Part shown: positions 51,200 through 58,594 of the stretch, piece after piece
Layout: each line of letters begins with the position of its first letter
How positions within the stretch are numbered: the first letter of the stretch is position 1
Assembly: GCA_040880125.1 (NCBI GenBank)
Contig: JBBDJB010000052.1
Span: 62,001 to 126,000 of the forward strand
Length of the DNA: 64,000 bases
DNA from: JBBDJB01 sp040880125
GTDB lineage: Bacteria > Planctomycetota > Planctomycetia > Pirellulales > JBBDJB01
Direction: 5' to 3'
Notes under the pieces: generated by a model
What the model saw: only the letters and a program-made list of their open reading frames with translations
What the model was told of the DNA's origin: nothing
Databases searched by the model: none
Translations under genes and position numbers: made by a program

Positions 51200-52348
51200 T
51201 CACTCCTGGTGGTTTTGCTGCTGGTCCGCGGCGACGAAGTAGCTCTTGAGCTTGTCGAAAAAGCTCTTGCGATGCGGCGAGACGTTGCTGTGTTCTACGT
51301 CGGCCAATTCACGAAGAAGCTGCTCCTCGCGCGACGTCAATTTCTTGGGTACATCTATTTTTGCATGGACGAGCAGATCGCCCAGCCCCCGGCGTCTGGG
51401 ATCGGGCATACCGCGGGATTTCAGGCGGAACACGTCCCCGGATTGCGTCCCCGGCGGAATCTCTAACTCTTCGCGGCCTTGCAAGGTCGGCACTTCGAGC
51501 GTGGCTCCCAGGGCGGCCTGCGTATAGGTGATTGGAACGCGGCAGATCAAGTGCTGTCCGTCGCGCTCGAACAACTCGTGCGGCAGCACGGAGATGAAGC
51601 AGTAGCAGTCCCCGCGCGGCCCGCCGCTGAGGCTCGGTTCGCCCTCGCCGGCCACGCGCACCCGCATGTCATCGTCGACGCCGGCGGGGATGTTCACCTG
51701 CGTCTTGACCGTGTTCAACTCATAACCGCTGCCGCGGCACTTGGTACAAGGGTGTTGAATCACTGCGCCGTCACCGCGGCAGGCCGGGCAGGTTGTCTGC
51801 ACGCGGACGATGCCAGCCGACTGGATTACCCGTCCGTGCCCGCCGCAGTAGCTGCACGTCTCCTTTTTAGTGCCCGGCTTAGCGCCGGCGCCGTCGCAGG
51901 TCTCGCAGATGTTGTGCCGCTGGAACTCGACGGTCTTGGTGACCCCGGTGGCCGCTTCGCGCAAAGTCAGCGTGACGTCGCAGCGGACGTCCTGGCCCTT
52001 GGCGGCCCGGCGACGTCCCCGCCCTCCCCCGCCGAACAGGTCACCGAACAGATCGCCGAACGCGGAGAAGATGTCCTCCACGTCGTTGAACTGCGACGCG
52101 CCGCCCGCGCCTTCCACGCCGGCATGGCCATAGCGGTCGTAGCGCGTCCGCTTGTTCGCGTCGCTCAGCACCTCGAACGCTTCGGCCGCCTCCTTGAATC
52201 GCGTGATCGCCTCATCATTGCCCGGGTTCTTGTCCGGGTGGTACTTGATGGCGCGCTTACGATACGCGGCCGCGATCTCGTCGGACGACGCGGTCCGCGA
52301 GACGCTCAGCACTTCGTAATAACACCGCTTGGAAGCCATCGTGGACAT
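51200..52348 (-). CDS. dnaJ: Chaperone DnaJ (class A)
   Basis: A co-chaperone that stimulates DnaK ATPase and holds substrates. The 382-residue product contains a J-domain with the HPD motif in YHPDKNPGN, a Gly/Phe region (DIFSAFGDLFGDLFGGGGRG), and a zinc region with four CxxCxGxG repeats: CETCDGAG, CSYCGGHG, CPACRGDG, CTKCRGSG. Two C-terminal substrate-binding domains follow. ATGs at 52348 and 52339 are both possible. It is followed by grpE with its stop 3 bp before the grpE ATG, and lies 328 bp downstream of groEL1; that spacer contains a strong hairpin. Confidence 0.96.
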   Translation of the reverse strand: MSTMASKRCYYEVLSVSRTASSDEIAAAYRKRAIKYHPDKNPGNDEAITRFKEAAEAFEVLSDANKRTRYDRYGHAGVEGAGGASQFNDVEDIFSAFGDLFGDLFGGGGRGRRRAAKGQDVRCDVTLTLREAATGVTKTVEFQRHNICETCDGAGAKPGTKKETCSYCGGHGRVIQSAGIVRVQTTCPACRGDGAVIQHPCTKCRGSGYELNTVKTQVNIPAGVDDDMRVRVAGEGEPSLSGGPRGDCYCFISVLPHELFERDGQHLICRVPITYTQAALGATLEVPTLQGREELEIPPGTQSGDVFRLKSRGMPDPRRRGLGDLLVHAKIDVPKKLTSREEQLLRELADVEHSNVSPHRKSFFDKLKSYFVAADQQQNHQE

Positions 52349-52514
52349 GGCGGGTTCGATGCAAAAGACTTGTCAGTTCCGAGATCGGCACCCGGCCACC
52401 GATCGGCACGACTTCCGGCGGCCATCGCGGTCGGCCGGTCTCATTACATGTATACGTCGCGGTGTACGGCCGGCGCCCCATCAACGGGCGCTGCGCACCG
52501 CTGCTCCATTTGTA

Positions 52515-52550
52515 GAATTGGGCCACTTCGCAGGCAAAGTGGCCCAATTC
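52515..52550 (-). terminator. Perfect 14-bp stem hairpin downstream of groEL1
   Basis: Arms 52515-52528 and 52537-52550 are exact reverse complements (GAATTGGGCCACTT and AAGTGGCCCAATTC) with an 8-base loop. The stem is strong, but no T-tract follows on the minus strand. It could terminate or attenuate transcription from groEL1, or shield an mRNA end between groEL1 and dnaJ. Confidence 0.55.
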
Positions 52551-52592
52551 CCGTGACGGCTAGACTTGATACGCCTACGTCTTGAAAAAACT

Positions 52593-52663
52593 GGGACAGG
52601 CACCTCGCATGCCCCCGAAATGTCGTGACTTCGGTGTCCGTGCTCGGAGCCAGTCCAATTTTC
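52593..52663. repeat. Family F repeat, second copy
   Basis: GGGACAGGCAC (52593-52603) and GGAGCCAGTCCAATTTTC (52646-52663) match the inner and outer arms of the element at 21713-21882. The element sits 14 bp after the groEL1 stop codon. Confidence 0.65.
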
Positions 52664-52676
52664 TCAACGTCAGATA

Positions 52677-54296
52677 TCAGTGGACACTGCCTTCGACCAG
52701 CCGCTTGTCCTCTTCCTTGCGGTCGAGGTTCGTCACCAAGGCTTCGGTCGTGAGCATCAAGCCAGCGATGCTGGCCGCGTTGCTCAGCGCCGTCTTGACG
52801 ACCTTCGTCGGATCGATGATGCCGGCCTTGTACATGTCGACATACTGTCCGGTGTTGGCGTCGTAGCCGATGTTCTTCGGCTTCTGGCTGAGCTCGTCGG
52901 CCACCACGCTGCCGTCGATGCCGCAGTTGTCGGCGATCTGCCGCAGCGGCGCATCCAGCACGTGCAGGATGATGTCGACGCCGATCTTCTCGTCGCCCTT
53001 GGCGCCCGAGCGAGCCTTCTCGACCGCCTCGCGGCATCGCAGCAAGGCCACGCCGCCGCCCGGCAGAATGCCCTCTTCCACCGCCGCGCGAGTGGCGTGC
53101 AATGCGTCCTCGACACGGGCCTTCTTCTGCTTCATGTCGGCTTCGCTGCTGGCGCCAACCGAAACGATGGCCACGCCGCCCGTCAGCTTCGCCAACCGCT
53201 CCTGAAACTTCTCGCGGTCATATTCGCTGTCGGTCGATTCGATCGACCTGCGAATCTGCTCGATCCGCTTCTTGACGTCCTCGGTCTTGCCGGCGCCCTG
53301 CACGAGCGTGGTCGAATCCTTGTCGACCGTGATCTTTTTGGCGCGTCCGAGCTGCTCCAGCGTGATGTTCTCCAGCTTGATGCCGAGGTCTTCGCTGATC
53401 ATCGTTCCGCCGGTGAGCGTGGCGATGTCGCCCAGCATGGCCTTGCGTCGATCGCCGAAGCCCGGCGCCTTGACGGCACAGACGTTCAACACGCCCCGCA
53501 GCTTATTGACGACCAGCGCCGTGAGCGCTTCGCCCTCGACGTCCTCGGCGATGATCAACAGCGGCCGCGCCTTCTGGCTGGTTTGCTCCAGCAGCGGAAT
53601 CAGGTCGCGCAGGTTGGCGATCTTCTTCTCGTGGATCAGGATGTAGGCGTCCTCCAGCAGGACGTCCATCTCGGAGGGCCGGTTGATGAAGTACGGCGAA
53701 AGGTAGCCCTTGTCGAACTGCATCCCCTCGACCAGTTCCAGCGTGGTGTCGGTCGACTTGCCTTCCTCCACCGTGATGACGCCGTCCTTGCCGACCTTCT
53801 CCATCGCGTCGGCCAACAGGTCGCCGATCACGCGGTCATTGTTGGCGCTGATGGCGCCGATCTGAGCGATCTCTTCCTTGCTGGAGACGGGCTTGGCCAT
53901 CTCGTCCAGTTGCGCCGTCGCGGCGGCAACTGCCTTTTCGATGCCCCGCCGCACCGCCATCGGGTTGCTGCCGGCCACGATATTGCGGCCGCCTTCCTTG
54001 AAGATCGCCCGGGCCAGAACCGTGGCTGTGGTCGTGCCGTCGCCGGCTACGTCGGACGTCTTGGAGGCCACCTCGTTGACCAGCTTGGCGCCCATGTTCT
54101 CGAACGGGTCTTCCAGCTCGATTTCCTTACTGACGGTAACGCCGTCCTTGGTTACGGTCGGGCCACCGAACGACTTGTCGATGATCACGTTGCGGCCGGT
54201 CGGTCCCATCGTCACGGCGACCGCGTTGGCCAGCTTCTCGACGCCGCGAAACATCTTCGCCCGCGCCGCGTCTTCGAACATCAATTGTTTTGCCAC
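52677..54296 (-). CDS. groEL1: Chaperonin GroEL, paralogue 1 (no GGM tail)
   Basis: A 60-kDa chaperonin subunit. The start is the GTG at 54296, giving VAKQLMFEDAARAKMFRGVEKLANAVAVTMGPTGRN read in blocks; an upstream ATG at 54362 would add a non-homologous leader. The 539 residues include the ATP loops GPTGRNV, VAGDGTTTATVLA and GGVAIVSVGA, and the apical domain ALTALVVNKLRGVLNVCAVKAPGFGD. The C-terminus ends LDRKEEDKRLVEGSVH and lacks the Gly-Gly-Met tail that lines the cavity of standard GroEL. It is directly downstream of groES (177 bp) and upstream of dnaJ. It is likely a divergent or specialised ring; whether it pairs with the single groES is unknown. Confidence 0.93.
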   Translation of the reverse strand: MAKQLMFEDAARAKMFRGVEKLANAVAVTMGPTGRNVIIDKSFGGPTVTKDGVTVSKEIELEDPFENMGAKLVNEVASKTSDVAGDGTTTATVLARAIFKEGGRNIVAGSNPMAVRRGIEKAVAAATAQLDEMAKPVSSKEEIAQIGAISANNDRVIGDLLADAMEKVGKDGVITVEEGKSTDTTLELVEGMQFDKGYLSPYFINRPSEMDVLLEDAYILIHEKKIANLRDLIPLLEQTSQKARPLLIIAEDVEGEALTALVVNKLRGVLNVCAVKAPGFGDRRKAMLGDIATLTGGTMISEDLGIKLENITLEQLGRAKKITVDKDSTTLVQGAGKTEDVKKRIEQIRRSIESTDSEYDREKFQERLAKLTGGVAIVSVGASSEADMKQKKARVEDALHATRAAVEEGILPGGGVALLRCREAVEKARSGAKGDEKIGVDIILHVLDAPLRQIADNCGIDGSVVADELSQKPKNIGYDANTGQYVDMYKAGIIDPTKVVKTALSNAASIAGLMLTTEALVTNLDRKEEDKRLVEGSVH

Positions 54297-54473
54297 AGCT
54301 TTCGTTTCCCTAGCTTCTAGAGTTTGATTGTGAATCGCGCCCGTGCGGCCGCTGCATCCCATGGAGGTGATGGCAGAAGAACGACGCGAGTCGCCCGTCT
54401 GCGAGCCGTGAGGAGCTTTACTCCGAACTTGGCGAAGTTGAAAAATGCCATGACGGCGTTTTTCAACAGATTG

Positions 54474-54773
54474 TTAGCCGACGACCTTGGCCAGAATCTC
54501 GGTTTCGCGCAGGATCTTCAGATCCTTGCCCTCGACCTCGACGTCCGAGCCGCCGTACTTGCCGAAGATCACCTCGTCGCCGATGCTCACCGACAGCTCG
54601 CCGCGCTTGCCGCTGTCGAGCAGCTTGCCCACGCCTACGGCGAGCACCTTGCCGCGCTGCGGCTTTTCCTGAGCGGCGTCGGGCAGCACGATGCCGCCGG
54701 CCGTCTTTTCCTCGGCTTCCAATGTTTCAACCACCACGCGATCGTCCAGCGGTCGCAGCTTAATCTTGGCCAT
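54474..54773 (-). CDS. groES: Co-chaperonin GroES
   Basis: A 10-kDa lid subunit of the chaperonin. From the ATG at 54773 it is 99 residues: AKIKLRPLDDRVVVETLEAEEKTAGGIVLPDAAQEKPQRG in blocks, with the mobile loop at EEKTAGGIVLPD that contacts GroEL, followed by GKVLAVGVG and EVIFGKYGGSDVEVEG. It lies between two groEL genes, 108 bp after groEL2 and 177 bp before groEL1. As the only groES in view, it may serve both. Confidence 0.96.
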   Translation of the reverse strand: MAKIKLRPLDDRVVVETLEAEEKTAGGIVLPDAAQEKPQRGKVLAVGVGKLLDSGKRGELSVSIGDEVIFGKYGGSDVEVEGKDLKILRETEILAKVVG

Positions 54774-54881
54774 CTTGGGTATTCCTTGTCCGTAAGCGAT
54801 GTATGTCGAGCGTTGGATTAATGTCTTGGACCGTATTCTGCTAGCGGGTTTGTGGCCGCCTTGAAGCACAAGCCGGCGGGC

Positions 54882-56570
54882 TTACATCATGCCGCCCATG
54901 CCTCCCATGCCACCCATTCCGCCCATGCCACCACCCATTCCTCCCATGCCGTGGTCGTGGTGATCGTGACCGCCGGCGTCGTCTTCTTCCTTCGGAATCT
55001 CGGTGACGAGCGAATCGGTCGTCAAAAGCAACGCCGCGACACTGGCCGCGTTTTGCAGCGCGGTCCGCACGACCTTGGCCGGATCGATGATGCCGGCCTC
55101 GACCATGTTGCAGTAGTTGCCCTTGTCCGCGTCGAAGCCCTCGAACTTGCCCTTGAGCTGACGCACGCGGTTGACCACCACCGCGCCGTCCAGGCCCGCG
55201 TTCTGGGCGATGTAGCGTAGAGGATGGTCCAGCACATTGCGGATGATCTCGACGCCCAGTTGCTCGTCGCCTTCAAGCTGGACCTTGTCCAGTGCCTTTT
55301 CGGCTCGCAGCAGCGCCACGCCGCCGCCCGGTACGATGCCTTCCTCCAGCGCCGCTTGTGTTGCGGCCTTGGCGTCTTCCAGCAGGGCTTTGCGCTCCTT
55401 CATCTCGGTCTCGGTGGCCGCGCCGCAGTTGATCTGAGCCACGCCGCCGGCCAGCTTCGCCAGCCGCTCTTGCAGCTTCTCGCGATCGTAATCGCTGTCG
55501 GTGGTGTCGATCTCCTTGCGGATCTGATCGGCCCGACCGGCGATGGCGTCCTTCTTGCCGCCGCCGCTGACGATCGTTGTGTTTTCCGCACTGACGATCA
55601 CCTTTCGCGCGGTGCCGAGATCGGACAGCTTGATCGACTCGAGCGTAATGCCCAGGTCCTTGAAGACGGCCGTGCCGCCGGTGAGCGTGGCGATGTCGCC
55701 CAGCATCGCCTTACGGCGATCGCCGTAACCCGGTGCCTTGACCGCACAGCAGTTGAGGATGCCGCGCATTTTGTTGACCACCAGCGTGGCCAGCGCTTCG
55801 CCCTCGATGTCCTCGGCAATGATCAACAGCGGCTTGCCGGACTTCGAGACGGCCTCCAGGATCGGCACTAGGTTCTTCGCGCTGCTGATCTTCTCTTCGT
55901 AAATCAACAGCAGGCAGTTTTCGAGCTCCGCCTCCTGGTCGTCCGGATTGGTTACGAAGTGCGGCGAGAGATAGCCGCGATCGAACTGCATGCCCTCGAC
56001 GACCTCGACGGTCGTCTCGTTGCTGCGGCCTTCTTCGACGGTGATCACCCCGTCCTTGCCGACCTTCAGGAAGGCGTCGGCCAGCACGCTGCCGATCGAG
56101 GGATCGTTGTTGCCGGCGATCGTGGCGACCTGCTGAATCTCCCTGCGGCTCTTCTCGTTGATCGGCTGGGCCAGCTTCGCCACGGCGTCGCATACCGCGG
56201 TGGTGGCCTTATGAATGCCGCGTCCCAGCGCCATCGGATCGGCGCCGGCGGCGATCATCCGCAAGCCTTCGCGAAAGATGCCGTCCGCCAGCACGGTGGC
56301 GGTAGTGGTGCCGTCGCCGGCCACGTCATTGGTCTTGCTGGCCGCCTCTTTTACAAGCTGGGCCCCGAGATTCTCGTTGGGGTCTTCCAGCTCGATGTCC
56401 TCAGCCACCGTCACGCCGTCCTTGGTAACCTTGGGAGAACCCCAGCCCTTGTCGAGCACCGCGTTGCGGCCGCGCGGGCCCAGCGTGCTGCGAACGGCCC
56501 GGGCCAGCTTCGAAACGCCGGCCGCCAGGGGTTGCCGAGCTTCGTCATCGAACACCATCAGCTTTGCCAC
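54882..56570 (-). CDS. groEL2: Chaperonin GroEL, paralogue 2 (His-rich and GGM tail)
   Basis: The start is the GTG at 56570 with an almost ideal ribosome site (AGGAGG complement at 56579-56584) 8 bp away. The 562-residue product has the chaperonin signatures STLGPRGRNAVLDK, DVAGDGTTTATVLADG, ALATLVVNKMRGILNCCAVKAPGYGD and EEGIVPGGGVALLRAEKAL. Its C-terminus carries GGHDHHDHGMGG followed by repeated GGM units, so it has the classic cavity tail plus a His-rich stretch just before it. It leads the block groEL2-groES-groEL1-dnaJ-grpE. The strong ribosome site suggests it is the abundant housekeeping form, but that is inference. Confidence 0.94.
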   Translation of the reverse strand: MAKLMVFDDEARQPLAAGVSKLARAVRSTLGPRGRNAVLDKGWGSPKVTKDGVTVAEDIELEDPNENLGAQLVKEAASKTNDVAGDGTTTATVLADGIFREGLRMIAAGADPMALGRGIHKATTAVCDAVAKLAQPINEKSRREIQQVATIAGNNDPSIGSVLADAFLKVGKDGVITVEEGRSNETTVEVVEGMQFDRGYLSPHFVTNPDDQEAELENCLLLIYEEKISSAKNLVPILEAVSKSGKPLLIIAEDIEGEALATLVVNKMRGILNCCAVKAPGYGDRRKAMLGDIATLTGGTAVFKDLGITLESIKLSDLGTARKVIVSAENTTIVSGGGKKDAIAGRADQIRKEIDTTDSDYDREKLQERLAKLAGGVAQINCGAATETEMKERKALLEDAKAATQAALEEGIVPGGGVALLRAEKALDKVQLEGDEQLGVEIIRNVLDHPLRYIAQNAGLDGAVVVNRVRQLKGKFEGFDADKGNYCNMVEAGIIDPAKVVRTALQNAASVAALLLTTDSLVTEIPKEEDDAGGHDHHDHGMGGMGGGMGGMGGMGGMGGMM

Positions 56571-57064
56571 AGTCGATTCCTCCTAAAGTCCTGCGTCATG
56601 TCTTGAAACGGCCCCTTGGCGTGTATCGCCGCGGCAGAGGCCGGCGCGGTGTGTTGTGCAGTTCACCGTCGAGAGAGCCCGATCGCCAGCCAAAGCGCTT
56701 ACTTTGGCAGACGATCAACCTCGCAACGCCCTTGTTTTGCAAGCGTCGTGCCAAGGTGTTTTTGCGGCGCGTAAGTGCTATTTGTGGAGGTGTTTACGTG
56801 ACGCGAATTCGAGAAGACTCATCGTGGGGCGAGGGAGGCCGATGGGGAGTCGGTGCCATTTTGGCAGCCGCCCTACGAGCGGGCGCTTGCCTGGTGAGCC
56901 GACCATTTCGTGCATCGCCAGGCCGGTCCTCATTCAGCGTCCTGTTTTGTTGCTGTGAAGGGGTCGGCGCGGCGACTTGACGAGCCGGGGCGACTCGCCA
57001 CGGGCGCGTATGTCGAGCCGCACAAGCCAGATTAAAATGTTCTTAATAAAGGTTGATTTCTCAC

Positions 57065-57091
57065 GTGTGACCTGATAGGATTGCGTCACAC
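57065..57091. promoter_or_regulatory. Inverted repeat GTGTGAC-N13-GTCACAC, candidate operator
   Basis: Seven-base perfect arms at 57065-57071 and 57085-57091 lie just beside an AT-rich patch, about 500 bp upstream of groEL2 and 310 bp upstream of the M28 peptidase. The size and symmetry fit a dimeric regulator site. No regulator is identified. Confidence 0.35.
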
Positions 57092-57201
57092 AGATACCTT
57101 TTTAGCCAGGATTGAGGTCGGAGGATGCTGGTGGTTTAGCACCATAATTATTGTAGAAATAGCGAACTATCGAGCACTCAAGCCCCGGCAAAGCGGACTG
57201 A

Positions 57202-57262
57202 CTTTTGCAACAGTTCGGTTGCGGGGCCGTTGCAAAAAGCGCCAGTTGACTCCTGCTGGCGC
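57202..57262. other. Two adjacent hairpins, possible structured RNA
   Basis: CTTTTGCAAC (57202-57211) pairs with GTTGCAAAA (57229-57237), and GCGCCAG (57239-57245) pairs exactly with CTGGCGC (57256-57262). A further GTTGCAAAAG lies near 57311. The hairpins are not copies of families A-F. Confidence 0.35.
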
Positions 57263-57402
57263 AGAGGAAGACGCTGACTAATTCAACGAACGTGGGGCCC
57301 CCCCATAAAGGCGCGTTGCAAAAGGCAGGTCGGATCCGTTCTGCTGGCAGCACGTCGAAGCACCCTACCGGGGCAACCGTAGAAAGGCGCGCCCGACAGC
57401 CC

Positions 57403-58485
57403 ATGACAACACCGACCCCCACTTGGAAAGCGGCCGTTCTCGCGGTGCTGCTTGTGGCAGCCGCGGTGGGGCTGGTACTTTTTGCCCGGCCGGGAGATGT
57501 CCACCAACCCGGGCGTACCGGCCAGGGAGAGCGATCGACCATGCAGCCGCAAGTAAACATGCCCGGCGAAAGCCATCGCGGACCGCTGCCGGGACTGACC
57601 CCGCAGCAGCGCGAGCTGCGCGACGCCCTCCGCGCGGACGTCCAAATGCTCGCCGGCACTATCGGCGAGCGCAACGTCTACCAGTACCGCGAATACCTCC
57701 AGACGGCCGACTTCATCGAGCGCTCGCTCACCCAGGCCGGCTACCAGGTCCAGCGACAGGAGCTCACGGCTCGCGGGCGGACGTGCTACAACTTGGAGTC
57801 CGAAATCCCCGGCGGCGCGCAAGCCGACCAGATCGTCGTGATCGGCGCGCATTACGACACGGTGCCTGACTGCCCCGGCGCCAACGACAACGGCTCCGGC
57901 GTGGCCGGCCTGCTGGCGGTTGCCCGGGCACTGCACGGCACCTCGCCGCCGCGGACCGTCCGTCTGGTGGCCTTCGCCAACGAGGAGGCCCCGTTCTTTC
58001 ACACCGATGCGATGGGCTCCTGGGTGTACGTCCGGCGGTGCCGGCAGCGAAATGAAAACATCGTGGCGATGCTCAGCCTGGAAACGATCGGCTACTATTC
58101 CGATCAGCCCGGCAGCCAGCAGTATCCGCCGCCGTTCAACCAGTACTATCCGGACACCGGCAACTTCATCGGCGTGGTCGGCAACATCGAGTCGGCCGAA
58201 CTAGTGCGACAGGTGGCCGGCAGCTTCCGCCGTCACGCACAGTTTCCTTGCGAAGGCGGCGCGCTGCCTTCAGTGGTCGACGGCGTCGGTTGGTCCGACC
58301 ACAGTTCCTTCTGGCAGTACGGCTACTCGGCGGCGATGATCACCGACACGGCCCCGTTTCGATATCCGCACTACCACCGGCCCAGCGATACGCCCGAGCA
58401 GATCGACTATGATCGCATGGCCCGCGTCGTCGACGGCATGACGGCCGTGATCCGCGAGCTGGCGGGCGTGGGAGAATCGCCATGA
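57403..58485 (+). CDS. M28-family zinc peptidase, membrane-anchored
   Basis: The ATG at 57403 starts a signal-anchor (WKAAVLAVLLVAAAVGLVLFA). The 360-residue product has the M28 co-catalytic metal ligands: His/Asp in IGAHYDTVPDCPGANDNGSG, with the second Asp at NDN, Glu-Glu in FANEEAPFF, Asp in SDHSSFW and the last His in HYHRPSDTPEQIDYDRM. M28 enzymes are aminopeptidases, glutaminyl cyclases or carboxypeptidases; this one lacks recognisable extra domains. It is expected to face the periplasm. It is followed at 109 bp by the GH76-like gene in the same direction, with a family B repeat between them. Confidence 0.9.
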   Translation: MTTPTPTWKAAVLAVLLVAAAVGLVLFARPGDVHQPGRTGQGERSTMQPQVNMPGESHRGPLPGLTPQQRELRDALRADVQMLAGTIGERNVYQYREYLQTADFIERSLTQAGYQVQRQELTARGRTCYNLESEIPGGAQADQIVVIGAHYDTVPDCPGANDNGSGVAGLLAVARALHGTSPPRTVRLVAFANEEAPFFHTDAMGSWVYVRRCRQRNENIVAMLSLETIGYYSDQPGSQQYPPPFNQYYPDTGNFIGVVGNIESAELVRQVAGSFRRHAQFPCEGGALPSVVDGVGWSDHSSFWQYGYSAAMITDTAPFRYPHYHRPSDTPEQIDYDRMARVVDGMTAVIRELAGVGESP

Positions 58486-58492
58486 CTACTAC

Positions 58493-58527
58493 TCCCTCTC
58501 CCTCAGGGAGAGGGCCGGGGAGAGGGT
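58493..58527. repeat. Family B palindrome after the M28 gene
   Basis: CCCTCTCCCTCAGGGAGAGGG followed by CCGGGGAGAGGG, read in two parts, lies 7 bp after the M28 stop codon and ends about 67 bp before the GH76-like start. Confidence 0.85.
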
Positions 58528-58594
58528 GTTTTCCCCCGTCACAAAGTTGCTCGCCCAAACCATCGTGCGAAGGAACAACCCGGAGAACTTCAGT

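Larger units (their letters stand above)
52349..52676. other. 328-bp spacer between groEL1 and dnaJ
   Basis: No gene is seen here. From the groEL1 side it holds a family F pair (52593-52663) and then a perfect 14-bp stem hairpin (52515-52550). The remainder up to the dnaJ start is unremarkable and must contain any dnaJ promoter. I found no CIRCE-type inverted repeat (TTAGCACTC-N9-GAGTGCTAA). Confidence 0.6.
56571..57402. other. 832-bp gene-free divergent spacer between groEL2 and the M28 gene
   Basis: The longest non-coding stretch in the window. Features visible are the groEL2 ribosome site (56579-56584), an AT-rich patch (about 57030-57060), an inverted repeat GTGTGAC (57065-57071) / GTCACAC (57085-57091), and a run of two hairpins with a third GTTGCAAAA copy (57202-57325). 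Short open frames here (for example 57081-57281) lack ribosome sites and recognisable domains, so none is called. Confidence 0.6.

Noticed and set aside
57081..57281. A 66-codon open frame in the groEL2-M28 spacer
   Set aside because: It has no ribosome site and no recognisable motif, and it reads through two hairpins.
54774..57402. CIRCE/HrcA site upstream of the groE genes
   Set aside because: I looked for TTAGCACTC-N9-GAGTGCTAA before groEL2, groES and groEL1 and saw no copy. The symmetric GTGTGAC element at 57065 is a different sequence.
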